Positions 55,574 through 64,000 of a stretch of DNA of 64,000 bases are shown one piece after another (positions within the stretch are counted from its first letter, which is position 1; every line of letters starts with the position of its first letter). This DNA comes from an uncultured Bacteroidota bacterium (lineage in GTDB: Bacteria; Bacteroidota; Bacteroidia; Bacteroidales; UBA12481). The notes under the pieces were generated by a model. It saw only the letters and a list, made by a program, of their open reading frames with translations. It was not told the origin of the DNA and searched no databases. Made by a program: the position numbers and the translations under genes. The stretch spans positions 1 through 64,000 of the forward strand of contig CAINOB010000103.1 in NCBI GenBank assembly GCA_903851365.1, given 5' to 3'.

Positions 55574-56674
55574 TTAATCGGGGTAGTATTCCTCTATTCC
55601 TATCTCTCCCTGAAGAATATAATAACCGTTGAGCGCCAGTGCCTCAACATCATCCTCATGCGGATAGCTGTGAACAGGAGCTATATTTTTAATTCTCATC
55701 TGCAGTTCTTCCATAAAAATAGTGCTGTTCACCAACCCTCCGGTAAGAATTATTGCGTCAACTTCCGCACATAAAACTGCATACATGGCTCCAATTGTTT
55801 TAGCCACCTGGTAAGCCATGGCTCTGAGGTAAAAAGCCGCTTTTTCATCACCGTTTGATGCCATATGGTCGGCCGAATATCCATCGTGCACACCCAGGTA
55901 AGCAAAGAGCCCGCCATCGATGGTAATCATGGAATATAATTGATCATGCGTATATTTTCCGCTGTAGCATAGATTGATGAGATCACCGATTGGCACGGAA
56001 CCTGTGCGGGAAGGGGAGAATGGCCCGTCGCCGTCGAGTCCCTGGTTGGCATCGATAACACTGCCTTTGCGGTGAGCTCCAACCGTTATTCCATTACCCA
56101 ATTGAGCAACAATAAGATTCAGCTCTTCATATTTTTTCTGTACTGTTTTTGCATATTTTCTGGCAACGGCTTTCTGCTCAAGGGCATGGAAAACCGACCG
56201 CCGAACAAATTCGGGGTGACCGGATACTTTGGCAATTTCGTCGAATTCATCCACAACAACCGGATCTGCAACATAAGCCGTTGATCCCGGAATCTGTGCC
56301 GAGATCTGATGCGCAATTAATCCGCCAAGGTTAACGACATCTTCGCCTGAAACACCGGCTTCCAAATCCCTGAACATGGTTTCATTTACCCGGTAAATAC
56401 CAGCATGAACCGGGCGCACCAGGCCACCGCGGCTGATAATTACCTTGATGTCCTCAATCGGTAGTTCATTGGTCATTAATTCTTTCATGATCTGCTCAGT
56501 CCGAAAATCAGTTTCAGCCGCATATCTGCCGAATTTTTTCCGATCTGCCTCAGGGTGAACCACTTTCTTTAGAAAAACCAGCTGTTGGTTACGGAATAAT
56601 CCAATGTTGGTAAAAGGAACCCTTGGGTTGATTGCGAGGATCAGATTACCGGGGAAGGCGTTAAAGGCATCCAT
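55574..56674 (-). CDS. buk: Butyrate kinase
   Basis: This 366-residue enzyme of the acetate/butyrate kinase family has the nucleotide-fold segments NPRVPFTNIGLFRN near the start, ISRGGLVRPVHAGIYRVN (about 88-105), GNGITVGAHRKGSVIDANQGLDGDGPFSP (landmarks GNGITVGAH, DGDGPFSP) and GGLVNS near the end. These fit Buk rather than AckA. It makes ATP from butyryl-phosphate. No phosphate butyryltransferase (ptb) gene is adjacent, which is unusual because buk commonly follows ptb. Isobutyrate or other branched acids are alternative substrates. Confidence 0.94.
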   Translation of the reverse strand: MDAFNAFPGNLILAINPRVPFTNIGLFRNQQLVFLKKVVHPEADRKKFGRYAAETDFRTEQIMKELMTNELPIEDIKVIISRGGLVRPVHAGIYRVNETMFRDLEAGVSGEDVVNLGGLIAHQISAQIPGSTAYVADPVVVDEFDEIAKVSGHPEFVRRSVFHALEQKAVARKYAKTVQKKYEELNLIVAQLGNGITVGAHRKGSVIDANQGLDGDGPFSPSRTGSVPIGDLINLCYSGKYTHDQLYSMITIDGGLFAYLGVHDGYSADHMASNGDEKAAFYLRAMAYQVAKTIGAMYAVLCAEVDAIILTGGLVNSTIFMEELQMRIKNIAPVHSYPHEDDVEALALNGYYILQGEIGIEEYYPD

Positions 56675-56747
56675 AAATTCTACTTATTGAATGGTGAAAA
56701 TATAAAAAAATAGAACGGGTACAGTTAAATTCACTAATATTGAAAGC

Positions 56748-58139
56748 ATGAAAAAGATGAATTTATTTCGATTTGTGGCAGTTGCCATGTGCCTGCTGTC
56801 CTTTATTCCTGCTCGGTCACAACAACCTGAAGAGGCAACGGTAATCAGGAATATCTTCAATGAAGCCCTCACAAGTTATGAAGCCTATCATAATCTGGAA
56901 AAACTGTGTAAAACCACCGCAGGAAGAATTTGCGGACGCCCTGAAGCTGCCGAGGCAGTAGAATTAACCAGGCAGATCATGATTGGCATGCACCTCGATT
57001 CGGTTTGGCTACAGCCGGTAATGGTGAAAAGCTGGGATCGCGGAGAAAAGGAGATCGCACGGATTGTATCAGGTAAATTCGGCACTGTCGCTGTTCCTTC
57101 CTGTGCTCTTGGATGGGCCATTGGAACCGGCGATCCCGGACTATCTGCCCGCGTGGTGGAAGTGAAAAGTTTGCAGGAGCTGAAAGCGAAACCGAGAAGT
57201 GAAATCGAGGGCAGGATAGTTTTTTTCAATCAACCAATGAAACAGACCAACCTCGGGACATTCACCTCCTATGGCGAAGCTGTCTGGCAAAGGACCTCCG
57301 GTCCCGCTGAAGCTGGAAAACTGGGAGCCATAGGTTGTGTTATACGTTCGATGAGTATTGAGATTGACGATTTCCCGCATACCGGCATTACCCATTATGA
57401 AGATGCCGTAAAGCCTATACCTGCCATAGCTATTTCAACGAAGGCAGCCGAAATTCTATCTTCCTGGCTGGCTGTCGATAAGGACCTGAATTTCTACTTT
57501 CGCACCACCTGTCTGGCTGGTCCCGATGTTCCTTCGTTCAATGTGATCGGGGAGCTCCGGGGTTCGGAATCTCCAAATGAAATAATCACTGTTGGCGGGC
57601 ATCTCGATGCCTGGGATATTGCTCAGGGAGCACATGATGATGGAGGTGGATGCATCCAATCAATTGAAGTACTGCGATTATTCCAGAAAAATGGAATCAG
57701 GCCAAAGCATACCGTCAGGGCGGTAATGTTCATGGATGAGGAAGTAGCTCAAAGGGGCGGACAGCAATACGCCAGCGAAGCTTCGGCTAAAAAAGAAAAG
57801 CAGATTGCGGCCCTGGAATCCGACCGCGGAGTTTTTCAGCCGAAAGCTATGGCCGTGACAGGCAATGCTGAACAAATGAAAAAATATGCAACCTGGCAAC
57901 CACTTTTTGATCCCTATGATATTAAATTGATCTCGGGTGGAGGTGGTGCTGATGTCGGACCATTAAAGAAATTTTATCCGGATATCCTTTTTATGGGAAT
58001 AATTCCTGAGGATCAACGTTATTTTAAGTTGCATCATGCAACCACCGATACTTTTGATCAGGTGGATCGCAGGGAAATGCAAATGGGTGCAGCCGGAATG
58101 GCCACGTTGATTTATCTTTACGACAAATTTGGCTTATGA
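56748..58139 (+). CDS. M28 family peptidase (carboxypeptidase Q-like)
   Basis: This 463-residue exported protein has a signal peptide (about 1-24, ending PARSQQ). A PA-type insertion lies at about 110-250. The M28 zinc site follows: GGHLDAWD (His285, Asp287), AHDDGGG (bridging Asp297 or Asp298), MDEEVAQRGG (catalytic Glu pair) and HHATTDTFD near the C-terminus. It resembles plasma glutamate carboxypeptidase, so dipeptide hydrolysis in the periplasm is likely. Two ATGs are possible (56748 and 56757). It overlaps the next gene by 4 bases (ATGA). Confidence 0.9.
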   Translation: MKKMNLFRFVAVAMCLLSFIPARSQQPEEATVIRNIFNEALTSYEAYHNLEKLCKTTAGRICGRPEAAEAVELTRQIMIGMHLDSVWLQPVMVKSWDRGEKEIARIVSGKFGTVAVPSCALGWAIGTGDPGLSARVVEVKSLQELKAKPRSEIEGRIVFFNQPMKQTNLGTFTSYGEAVWQRTSGPAEAGKLGAIGCVIRSMSIEIDDFPHTGITHYEDAVKPIPAIAISTKAAEILSSWLAVDKDLNFYFRTTCLAGPDVPSFNVIGELRGSESPNEIITVGGHLDAWDIAQGAHDDGGGCIQSIEVLRLFQKNGIRPKHTVRAVMFMDEEVAQRGGQQYASEASAKKEKQIAALESDRGVFQPKAMAVTGNAEQMKKYATWQPLFDPYDIKLISGGGGADVGPLKKFYPDILFMGIIPEDQRYFKLHHATTDTFDQVDRREMQMGAAGMATLIYLYDKFGL

Positions 58140-58828
58140 TGAAAAAAACGTTAATTGTATTTCTGCTAATCGGCCTTGGGATAGCCGGTTACGCACAATT
58201 GGTTAATAATCCAAGTATTTCAATAAAACCCATTGCCTCACTGTCAATAACCAAGGTGGTGACAAATGATTCAACAACGAGCGTTTATATCAAGATTGTC
58301 AACTCCAAGCAACTACCGCCATTTAGCCTTAAAACACGCGATCTTTTTATCAGGCCGGTAAGCGATCCCAATAATCTGAAACTTCTGCGTTCGGTTAATG
58401 CGCCTTTTGCCCCGGAAAAGCATGCCTTCCATACCCTGAATGAGGTTTTTGAATTTACACTGGTATTTAAAGCCTTGCCAAAAGGGACCAAGTATTTCGA
58501 CCTGATGGAGAACGATACTAAACGGGATTTTTATATTCAGGGAATCGTACTCGATGCCAAGCTGAATGAAATTATTGCCCGTGGATTCGATTGTTATGCC
58601 AGGGCCGATGGAAATGGTGCTTTGAAGGCATTTATTGAGATGGCCAATACAGATCTGTATTTTGAATACGGACTGGCCTATTTCAATATTATCTACCTGC
58701 TCACGGTATCCAATCGTATTCCTGAAGCGCAGGAATGGTATGACAAGTGGAAAAACCGGTTCTTCTACGACAAGACTTTGCTTGAGAATGAAATGACCCG
58801 CATGGGTATTAAACAGAAATTGAAATAG
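58136..58828 (+). CDS. Exported protein of unknown function
   Basis: This 230-residue protein has a signal peptide (about 2-21, ending GYA-Q). The N-terminal half looks beta-rich (NPSISIKPIASLSITKV, TTSVYIKIVNSKQL) and includes FTLVFKALPKGTKYFDLME, a pattern like domains that compare an observed with an expected value in Bacteroidota envelope proteins. The C-terminal part is helical, with a TPR-like ending (NIIYLLTVSNRIPEAQEWYDKW). I do not recognise the family. It is translationally coupled to the M28 peptidase (ATGATG) and followed by another unknown exported protein after one base. Confidence 0.7.
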   Translation: MMKKTLIVFLLIGLGIAGYAQLVNNPSISIKPIASLSITKVVTNDSTTSVYIKIVNSKQLPPFSLKTRDLFIRPVSDPNNLKLLRSVNAPFAPEKHAFHTLNEVFEFTLVFKALPKGTKYFDLMENDTKRDFYIQGIVLDAKLNEIIARGFDCYARADGNGALKAFIEMANTDLYFEYGLAYFNIIYLLTVSNRIPEAQEWYDKWKNRFFYDKTLLENEMTRMGIKQKLK

Positions 58829-58829
58829 A

Positions 58830-59261
58830 TTGGTTAAGCTATTCTCCTATATCCTCCTGACCATCTTCCTTGGCTGGGGCAGCAAAATGAAAGTGGTGGA
58901 ATCAACCTCGCGCGATTGGGTCGGAGGGTTGCAGGAATCTGGTTATGGTACTGATTTTGAGGTTTCCCTGCAAGTCAAGGCAGGCTCTAATGACTTAAAG
59001 ATTGAGGAACTTTGGGTGGGTGATGTACACATGAAAGTCCGTGTAAACGCTTTCGAAAAAGATGCCCGCGTAAAAGTCAGGGCAGGGTATACAACCAAGC
59101 CGGATGCCAATCATAAGATGGCGCTTTCTGGTGCAGATAATGCGCCAAAACCTTTTAACTATAAGGGCGAAGGATTGTTAAAATATAGTTGCAAGGGGAA
59201 AATACTTTATGTGGTAATACCGGAATTTAAAAAACTTGAAAAAATAATTTATCCGCAATAA
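58830..59261 (+). CDS. Small exported protein of unknown function (TTG start)
   Basis: This 143-residue protein has a short hydrophobic N-terminus ([17 protein letters not shown]) that reads as a signal peptide only if translation begins at TTG 58830; the first ATG (58887) would remove it. The mature part is beta-rich and basic ([33 protein letters not shown]). No family recognised. It begins 1 base after the preceding stop codon and ends 5 bases before gpmI, so it sits in a compact operon. Confidence 0.65.
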   Translation: MVKLFSYILLTIFLGWGSKMKVVESTSRDWVGGLQESGYGTDFEVSLQVKAGSNDLKIEELWVGDVHMKVRVNAFEKDARVKVRAGYTTKPDANHKMALSGADNAPKPFNYKGEGLLKYSCKGKILYVVIPEFKKLEKIIYPQ

Positions 59262-59266
59262 CGACG

Positions 59267-60784
59267 ATGAATAAGAAATTAATTCTCTTGATTCTTGATG
59301 GATGGGGTTGTGGCAGCAGGCCAGCAGCTGATGCCATACGCGCAGCCAATACGCCATATATTGATTCATTATTAAAAAAATATCCACATTCCCGACTCAA
59401 GACCTCAGGTGAGGATGTCGGTTTGCCCGAAGGACAGATGGGCAACTCCGAGGTTGGTCACCTGAATATTGGTGCAGGCAGAGTGATGTACCAGGATCTT
59501 GTTAAAATCAACCGCGCTGTGGCAACCGGCACCATTAAACAAAATCCTGAGCTTTGTGAAGCATTTGATTATGCTAAAAAAACAGGCAAAAAGGTCCATT
59601 TTATTGGTTTAGTCTCAGATGGCGGAGTGCATTCACTTGATCTTCATTTGTATGCATTGTGTGATATGACAAAAGATTTTGGTCTGGATAAGGTTTATAT
59701 CCACGCGATTACTGATGGCAGGGATACCGATCCATTCAGTGGCAAGGGATTTGTTGCCCAGCTGCAGGCTCATCTCGATAAATCTAATGGAGAAATAGCT
59801 TCGGTGATTGGCCGGTATTATTCCATGGACCGCGATAAACGCTGGGAGCGCGTGAAGCTCGGCTATGATCTGTATGTTAATGGCACAGGTACCCCGGTAG
59901 ATAATATTACAGATGCAATTCAAGCCAGCTACGACGAGGGAATTACCGATGAATTCATCAAACCTGCCTACCGGACAAATGCCGCCGGCGAGCCTTTAGC
60001 AAAAATCGAGGAAGGCGATGTGGTTATCTGTTTTAATTTCCGTACCGACAGGCTCCGGGAAATGACCGTTGTTCTTACTCAGCGCGATATGCCTGAATTC
60101 GGGATGCACACGTTACCATTACAATATTATACCATGACCCGCTATGATGATACCTTTGAAGGGATTCATGTTATTTATGACAAGGATAACCTGAAGGAAA
60201 CTCTGGGTGAACTGATGGCCGATGCCGGAAAAAAACAGATCCGTATCGCTGAAACGGAGAAATACGCACATGTAACGTTTTTCTTTTCCGGTGGACGTGA
60301 AGAACCTTTTGAAGGCGAAACCAGGATAATGATCCCGTCGCCCAAGGTTGCCACCTATGATTTACAACCCGAAATGAGTGCTTATCTGGTGAGGGATGCC
60401 ATTGTTAAACAATTGAAAACCGGGGAACCGGATTTCGTGGTCCTGAATTTCGCCAATGGTGATATGGTGGGCCATACCGGCGTATGGGATGCTATTATTC
60501 AGGCAGTTGAAGCAGTTGATGATTGTGTTCAGGATGTTGTCGAAACAGCCAGGGCAAACGGATACACAGCTATTATCATCGCTGATCATGGAAATGCCGA
60601 TAATGCTATCAACCTGGATGGTACACCCAATACCGCACATTCACTAAACCCTGTTCCTTGTATTGTTGTTTCGGATGAATACAAGGAAGTTCATAATGGA
60701 ATTCTTGCAGATGTTGCACCCACTATACTGAAAATTATGGGAATGAAGCAACCTGACTCTATGACCGGTAAACCATTGGTTTGA
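59267..60784 (+). CDS. gpmI: 2,3-bisphosphoglycerate-independent phosphoglycerate mutase
   Basis: This 505-residue glycolytic enzyme interconverts 3- and 2-phosphoglycerate. Metal-binding Asp11 in LILDGWG, the phosphoserine nucleophile Ser61 in [13 protein letters not shown], the HAITDGRD segment (about 149-156), [13 protein letters not shown] and ADHGNADN near the C-terminus all match GpmI. Length is typical. Its stop overlaps the DUF3109 start (TGATG). Confidence 0.98.
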   Translation: MNKKLILLILDGWGCGSRPAADAIRAANTPYIDSLLKKYPHSRLKTSGEDVGLPEGQMGNSEVGHLNIGAGRVMYQDLVKINRAVATGTIKQNPELCEAFDYAKKTGKKVHFIGLVSDGGVHSLDLHLYALCDMTKDFGLDKVYIHAITDGRDTDPFSGKGFVAQLQAHLDKSNGEIASVIGRYYSMDRDKRWERVKLGYDLYVNGTGTPVDNITDAIQASYDEGITDEFIKPAYRTNAAGEPLAKIEEGDVVICFNFRTDRLREMTVVLTQRDMPEFGMHTLPLQYYTMTRYDDTFEGIHVIYDKDNLKETLGELMADAGKKQIRIAETEKYAHVTFFFSGGREEPFEGETRIMIPSPKVATYDLQPEMSAYLVRDAIVKQLKTGEPDFVVLNFANGDMVGHTGVWDAIIQAVEAVDDCVQDVVETARANGYTAIIIADHGNADNAINLDGTPNTAHSLNPVPCIVVSDEYKEVHNGILADVAPTILKIMGMKQPDSMTGKPLV

Positions 60785-61368
60785 TGATAGAAATTGGCAA
60801 TGCACTGGTGAGCTTTGATGTTTTGCAGCAAAAATTTTGCTGTGATCTTCAGACTTGCAAGGGCGCCTGCTGTGTACATGGTGATGCCGGAGCCCCGCTG
60901 ACTATCGAGGAAGCAGGGGATCTCGAAGATTATCTCGATGAACTCAGTCCGTATATCAGTGGCGAAGGGCTCATGTCGATTATTGAAATTGGAGCTTTTA
61001 CCCACGATATCGACGATGAAATTGTTACCCCTCTTATTAATAATAGTGAGTGCGCCTATACCGTTTTTGAGAATGGAATCGCATTTTGTGCCATTGAAAA
61101 AGCCTTCCATGATCAGGCTGTCCCATTTAATAAGCCTTTATCCTGTCATCTTTATCCCATCAGAATAAAAACCTTTGATGATTATGATGCCGTGAATTAT
61201 GATATCTGGGATATCTGCAATTGTGCGCGCACCAAAGGTAACCTGGAAGGGATTCCTGTTTATCAGTTTGTTATGGATGCCTTGATTCGTAAATATGGCG
61301 TGGATTGGTTCGATCAGCTGGATTATGCAGCGCGAAACCTGGATTTTGAAAAATATCCGGGACATTAA
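60784..61368 (+). CDS. DUF3109 family protein
   Basis: This 194-residue cytoplasmic protein has the cysteine-rich opening CDLQTCKGACCVHGDAGAPL and further cysteines in SECAYTV, FCAIEKAF and LSCHLYP, plus CNCAR near residue 150. This is the DUF3109 pattern, related to YkgJ-type putative zinc/iron-chelate-binding proteins. The cysteines suggest metal or Fe-S binding; function is unknown. ATG 60784 overlaps the gpmI stop by one base (TGATG), implying coupled translation. Confidence 0.88.
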   Translation: MIEIGNALVSFDVLQQKFCCDLQTCKGACCVHGDAGAPLTIEEAGDLEDYLDELSPYISGEGLMSIIEIGAFTHDIDDEIVTPLINNSECAYTVFENGIAFCAIEKAFHDQAVPFNKPLSCHLYPIRIKTFDDYDAVNYDIWDICNCARTKGNLEGIPVYQFVMDALIRKYGVDWFDQLDYAARNLDFEKYPGH

Positions 61369-61408
61369 AAGTTAGGATTGTTTATTTTCGATGAATATTT
61401 AAAACCTT

Positions 61409-61414
61409 AAGGAG
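61409..61414 (+). promoter_or_regulatory. Unusually strong Shine-Dalgarno sequence (AAGGAG)
   Basis: AAGGAG lies five bases before the ATG at 61420. A full SD of this kind is rare elsewhere in the window, where starts have AT-rich leaders. It firmly sets the start of the following gene. Confidence 0.7.
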
Positions 61415-61419
61415 CAGTT

Positions 61420-62052
61420 ATGACTAAAAAATTTTGGATCCTGCTGCCTTTGTCTTTCCTCATTGGTTTTTCAGTTTTCGGCCAGGACAAACAGAAGAAA
61501 AAAGCCACTTCTGAACCTGCCGATTCTGCGGTTGTTATCGGTAAAGGCCGACTGGTGCTTAAAAATCACATTTATCGCCAGAATGCTTCCTATGTGACGT
61601 TTGGTTATGGTGCTGGCTGGAGCTTTCAGGAAGGCGCGATTGAACAGAATATGGCTGTTTCTTATCAGCACTTTATCAAGAAATTCGGGTTGCAAATCGG
61701 TTATCATTCCTCGTCAGACAGACAAACATGGTGGAATTCCGATCAGAAGCTCAATGACCTCTTTCTCGGTGTTGGCAAACGCTGGGAAGGAAATAATTTC
61801 AATTTTGCGGTTTTCGGTGGACCTAGCCTGGCTTACGGGCGCTACACCTGGTGGGATGAGGCTAATCAGAAGACCTGGGTGCACTATTTCTCCACCCTCG
61901 GATTACGCACAGAGGTCCTGCTTACCTATAAAATTGCCTATGATATCGGGCTGGGATTGTCGGTTTATGGCAGTATGAATAAGGAATATTCGGTTACCGG
62001 CGCCCAGATACATATGTTTTTCTCGACGGCATTTGTTCGGAATTATAATTAA
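61420..62052 (+). CDS. Putative outer-membrane beta-barrel protein
   Basis: This 210-residue protein has a signal peptide (about 1-21, ending SVFGQ) and, after a basic linker (DKQKKKATSEPAD), alternating amphipathic strands with Trp/Tyr girdles (YVTFGYGAGWSFQEG, FGLQIGYHSSSDRQTWW, YGRYTWWDEANQKTWVHYF), ending in an aromatic residue region. It looks like an 8-stranded barrel of the OmpA/OmpW size. No specific function is recognisable. It has a strong Shine-Dalgarno sequence and lies 51 bases after the DUF3109 gene. Confidence 0.72.
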   Translation: MTKKFWILLPLSFLIGFSVFGQDKQKKKATSEPADSAVVIGKGRLVLKNHIYRQNASYVTFGYGAGWSFQEGAIEQNMAVSYQHFIKKFGLQIGYHSSSDRQTWWNSDQKLNDLFLGVGKRWEGNNFNFAVFGGPSLAYGRYTWWDEANQKTWVHYFSTLGLRTEVLLTYKIAYDIGLGLSVYGSMNKEYSVTGAQIHMFFSTAFVRNYN

Positions 62053-62080
62053 CTCATCACCACTAAACTCCTTACCTGTA

Positions 62081-63442
62081 ATGGATACTATCAAAGAATA
62101 CATCTCGCAGAATCAGTATCGTTTTCTCGAAGAACTTTTTGGCCTGATCCGGATCCCATCCATTAGTTCGATAGCCGCCCATAAGCCCGATATGTATCGG
62201 GCAGCGGAATATTTAAAGCGGATGTTGCTCGAAGCTGGGGCCGATAGTGCTGCGGTGTATGAAACAGCGGGCAATCCGGTAACTTTTGCCGAAAAGATTG
62301 TTGACAGGTCCTTACCTACAGTACTGGTTTATGCTCATATGGATGTAATGCCAGTGGATCCGATCGATCTATGGACAACCGATCCGTTTGATCCGGTAGT
62401 GGTTGATGGTAAAATTTTTGCGCGGGGGGCAGATGACGATAAAGGCCAGTCCTTTATGCATATCAAGGCATTTGAATATCTGGTAAAGACCGGTCAGCTG
62501 AAATGCAATGTTAAATTTCTTATCGAAGGAGAAGAAGAGGTAGGATCTCCGAATCTGGGAGATTTTTGTAAAAAGAATAAGGAACTTCTTCAATGCGACA
62601 TTATCCTGATCTCTGATACCTCAATGATAAGTCAGGAAATTCCTTCGATCACTACGGGGCTAAGGGGATTGACTTATCTTCAGATTGAGGTGACAGGGCC
62701 CAACAAAGATCTCCACTCCGGACTTTTTGGCGGAGCGGTCGGGAATCCGGTAATCCTTTTATCGAAGATGCTCGCTTCGGTGCATGACGAGAATAACCGA
62801 ATCACGATTCCTGGATTTTACGACGAAGTTATGGAACTGACTGCCGAGGAGAAAGGCCTTCTGGCACAAGCACCCTTCGATGTTGAACACTATAAGTCGA
62901 TGCTTGGAATCGGCGAGGTTTGGGGTGAAAAGGGATACCGGGTTCCGGAGTTAACAGGCACCAGGCCAACTTTTGATGTGTGCGGGATCTGGGCAGGGTA
63001 TACCGGCGAAGGGAGTAAAACAGTTCTTCCATCAAAGGCCTATGCCAAGGTGAGTTCCAGGATAGTTCCCAATCAGGATCATCACCAGATAGCTGAATTG
63101 ATAAAACGGCATTTTGAATCTATCGCTCCCCCGCAGGTAAAAGTAAACGTGGAAATCCTGCATGGGGGTCCTGCTTATATATGCCCGATCACACTCCCAG
63201 CCTATAAGGCGGCCGAAAAGGCATATGCCGATACTTTTGGAAAACGACCCGTCCCATTTCGCAGTGGTGGCAGCATCCCGATCATTTCGACATTTGAAAA
63301 GGTGCTTAATGCTAAATCTCTCCTGATGGGATTTGGTTTGGAATCTGATAACATACATTCACCCAATGAAAGTTATCCGGTCTGGAATTTTTTAAAAGGC
63401 ATCGAGACCATAACGAAGTTCTACGAGCATTATACAGCTTAG
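62081..63442 (+). CDS. M20 family metallopeptidase (dipeptidase)
   Basis: This 453-residue cytoplasmic enzyme has the M20 di-zinc site: VYAHMDVMPVD (about 80-90, first His and catalytic Asp), ARGADDDKGQ (bridging Asp), IEGEEEVGS (catalytic base and ligand Glu), ISDTSM and the final His in DNIHSPNES. The dimerisation lid domain lies in the middle (about 195-330). It resembles CNDP/PepV-like dipeptidases. ATG 62081 is chosen; an upstream TTG at 62033 would overlap the previous gene. Confidence 0.93.
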   Translation: MDTIKEYISQNQYRFLEELFGLIRIPSISSIAAHKPDMYRAAEYLKRMLLEAGADSAAVYETAGNPVTFAEKIVDRSLPTVLVYAHMDVMPVDPIDLWTTDPFDPVVVDGKIFARGADDDKGQSFMHIKAFEYLVKTGQLKCNVKFLIEGEEEVGSPNLGDFCKKNKELLQCDIILISDTSMISQEIPSITTGLRGLTYLQIEVTGPNKDLHSGLFGGAVGNPVILLSKMLASVHDENNRITIPGFYDEVMELTAEEKGLLAQAPFDVEHYKSMLGIGEVWGEKGYRVPELTGTRPTFDVCGIWAGYTGEGSKTVLPSKAYAKVSSRIVPNQDHHQIAELIKRHFESIAPPQVKVNVEILHGGPAYICPITLPAYKAAEKAYADTFGKRPVPFRSGGSIPIISTFEKVLNAKSLLMGFGLESDNIHSPNESYPVWNFLKGIETITKFYEHYTA

Positions 63443-63443
63443 T

Positions 63444-63464
63444 AGGCAGCAGGCAGTCGGCAGT
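63444..63464 (+). repeat. Minisatellite, three 7-bp units (AGGCAGT type)
   Basis: Three heptamers AGGCAGC, AGGCAGT and CGGCAGT follow directly after the M20 peptidase stop codon. Confidence 0.75.
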
Positions 63465-63564
63465 ATCCCATATTTTTCGTATCTGTCTAAAAAATGCGAA
63501 TTTCTTGAATTAGGTATCAAGATTTCAACTATTTTCTAAAAAAGTTGATAAATATTTCTGAACA

Positions 63565-63585
63565 CCCCCTGTTTTTTAGGGGGGG
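63565..63585 (+). promoter_or_regulatory. GC palindrome upstream of the type III glutamine synthetase gene
   Basis: CCCCCT, a 7-base loop (GTTTTTT) and AGGGGGGG form a palindrome in an otherwise AT-rich leader. It lies where the -33 promoter element would be for the -7 box at 63601-63608, 46 or more bases before the ATG. It may be an operator or a transcript-independent binding site. Its role is inferred. Confidence 0.5.
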
Positions 63586-63600
63586 TATCGGAATATTATA

Positions 63601-63608
63601 TAATTTTG
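63601..63608 (+). promoter_or_regulatory. -7 promoter box (TAATTTTG) for the type III glutamine synthetase gene
   Basis: TAATTTTG matches TAnnTTTG, 22 bases upstream of the ATG at 63631. No TTG -33 is seen; the C5/G7 palindrome occupies that region. Confidence 0.55.
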
Positions 63609-63630
63609 TCCCAAAATAAATAAACCCGAT

Positions 63631-64000
63631 ATGTCAAACATCCGCGTTGAAGCCGTTAAGGAGCTGTTCTCAAGAAAACCTTTAGAGGTGGTAGCTCCGG
63701 GTGAAAAAGTATCCGATTATTACGGAGTACACACCTTTGGATTGGAAACGATGAAAAAGTACCTCCCAACCGAGGCTTATGAAAATGTTAAAAAAGCTGT
63801 TGATACCTGGGGATATATCGACCGCAGGTCAGCCGATTCAGTGGCTGCAGCTATGAAAGCATGGGCAATGAGCTTTGGCGTAACGCATTACACACATTGG
63901 TTTCAGCCTTTGAACGGTTCAACTGCAGAAAAGCATGATGCATTTTTTGAGCCGACGAAAGATGGGAAAATGTTTGAACATTTCGGTGGTAAAGAATTGA
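63631..64000 (+). CDS. glnN: Glutamine synthetase type III, N-terminal part (runs off window)
   Basis: The first 123 codons of a gene that continues beyond the window end. The sequence contains VSDYYGVHTFGLETMKKYL and THYTHWFQPLNGSTAEKHDAFF, which are signatures of the large (about 700-residue) type III glutamine synthetase of Bacteroidota, followed by FGGKEL. It makes glutamine from glutamate and ammonia and is the main assimilatory GS in Bacteroides. ATG 63631 is supported by the -7 box 22 bases upstream. Truncated only by the window edge. Confidence 0.93.
   Translation, partial: MSNIRVEAVKELFSRKPLEVVAPGEKVSDYYGVHTFGLETMKKYLPTEAYENVKKAVDTWGYIDRRSADSVAAAMKAWAMSFGVTHYTHWFQPLNGSTAEKHDAFFEPTKDGKMFEHFGGKEL

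Noticed and set aside
63500-63560. Possible riboswitch in the glnN leader
   Set aside because: The region upstream of the -7 box would not be transcribed with glnN, and the 5' leader after it is only about 15-20 bases, too short for a riboswitch.

Overview
This window is a 64 kb stretch of chromosome from a member of the phylum Bacteroidota, most likely a Bacteroidales/Marinilabiliales-type anaerobe or facultative anaerobe (the order is inferred). Evidence for the phylum: the sigma-ABfr promoter -7 box TAnnTTTG recurs upstream of genes; Shine-Dalgarno sequences are nearly absent; SecD and SecF are fused; a protease carries a type IX secretion C-terminal domain; and several families typical of the phylum are present (Porin_10, DUF1573, DUF3109, TIGR02757, DUF5916/CBM9-like, type III glutamine synthetase). 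The window is mostly housekeeping and tightly packed, with many 1-4 base start/stop overlaps and several convergent gene pairs whose 3' ends overlap. I see no IS element, prophage, CRISPR array or defence island.

Layout. 1-125: 3' part of a 5S rRNA gene and its terminator. 140-2675: outer-membrane porin and a Nudix CoA-pyrophosphatase-like gene. 2656-7313 (minus): LolC/E-like permease, then gatE and gatD, the archaeal-type Glu-tRNA(Gln) amidotransferase; this is the most unexpected content of the window. 7348-10429: NamZ-type muramidase, aminotransferase, DUF1573 protein. 10580-16551: valS, a type I-like glutamine synthetase, brkB-like gene, nadC. 16638-20393: a very large NtrY-like sensor kinase with no response regulator beside it. 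20398-25412: rluB-type pseudouridine synthase, era, der, lipoprotein, and divergently glmM. 25511-29944: HlyD-type adaptor, MacB-type permease and TolC, with no ATPase in the cluster. 30071-38168: secDF, tatA, a DUF5916 outer-membrane protein, a LolD-type ATPase, TIGR02757, trmN6.

38306-48487: saccharopine reductase, mutS, a lone STAS protein, tag, tRNA-Gly and tRNA-Leu, an M28 peptidase, a cyclophilin lipoprotein/CPBP protease/GNAT operon, an O-methyltransferase and an M16 peptidase. 48556-54768 is the most accessory-looking part: tRNA-Phe, a short secreted ORF, an SGNH lipoprotein without an ATG start, an LTA-synthase-like enzyme also without ATG, and a papain-family protease with an EF-hand insertion and a T9SS sorting domain. 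54784-63442: enoyl-CoA hydratase, butyrate kinase, M28 peptidase, two unknown exported proteins, gpmI, DUF3109, an outer-membrane protein and an M20 dipeptidase. The window ends inside a type III glutamine synthetase gene (63631 onward) preceded by a C5/G7 palindrome.

Themes. Glutamine metabolism appears three times: two glutamine synthetases of different type, and GatDE, which uses glutamine to make Gln-tRNA. Envelope biogenesis and export is the largest group (SecDF, TatA, LolC/E- and LolD-like proteins, porins, tripartite exporter, T9SS cargo). Five intergenic spacers carry short minisatellites with 7- or 8-bp units, each with a different unit sequence. All functional calls are by reading motifs and remembered family features; no database search was run.
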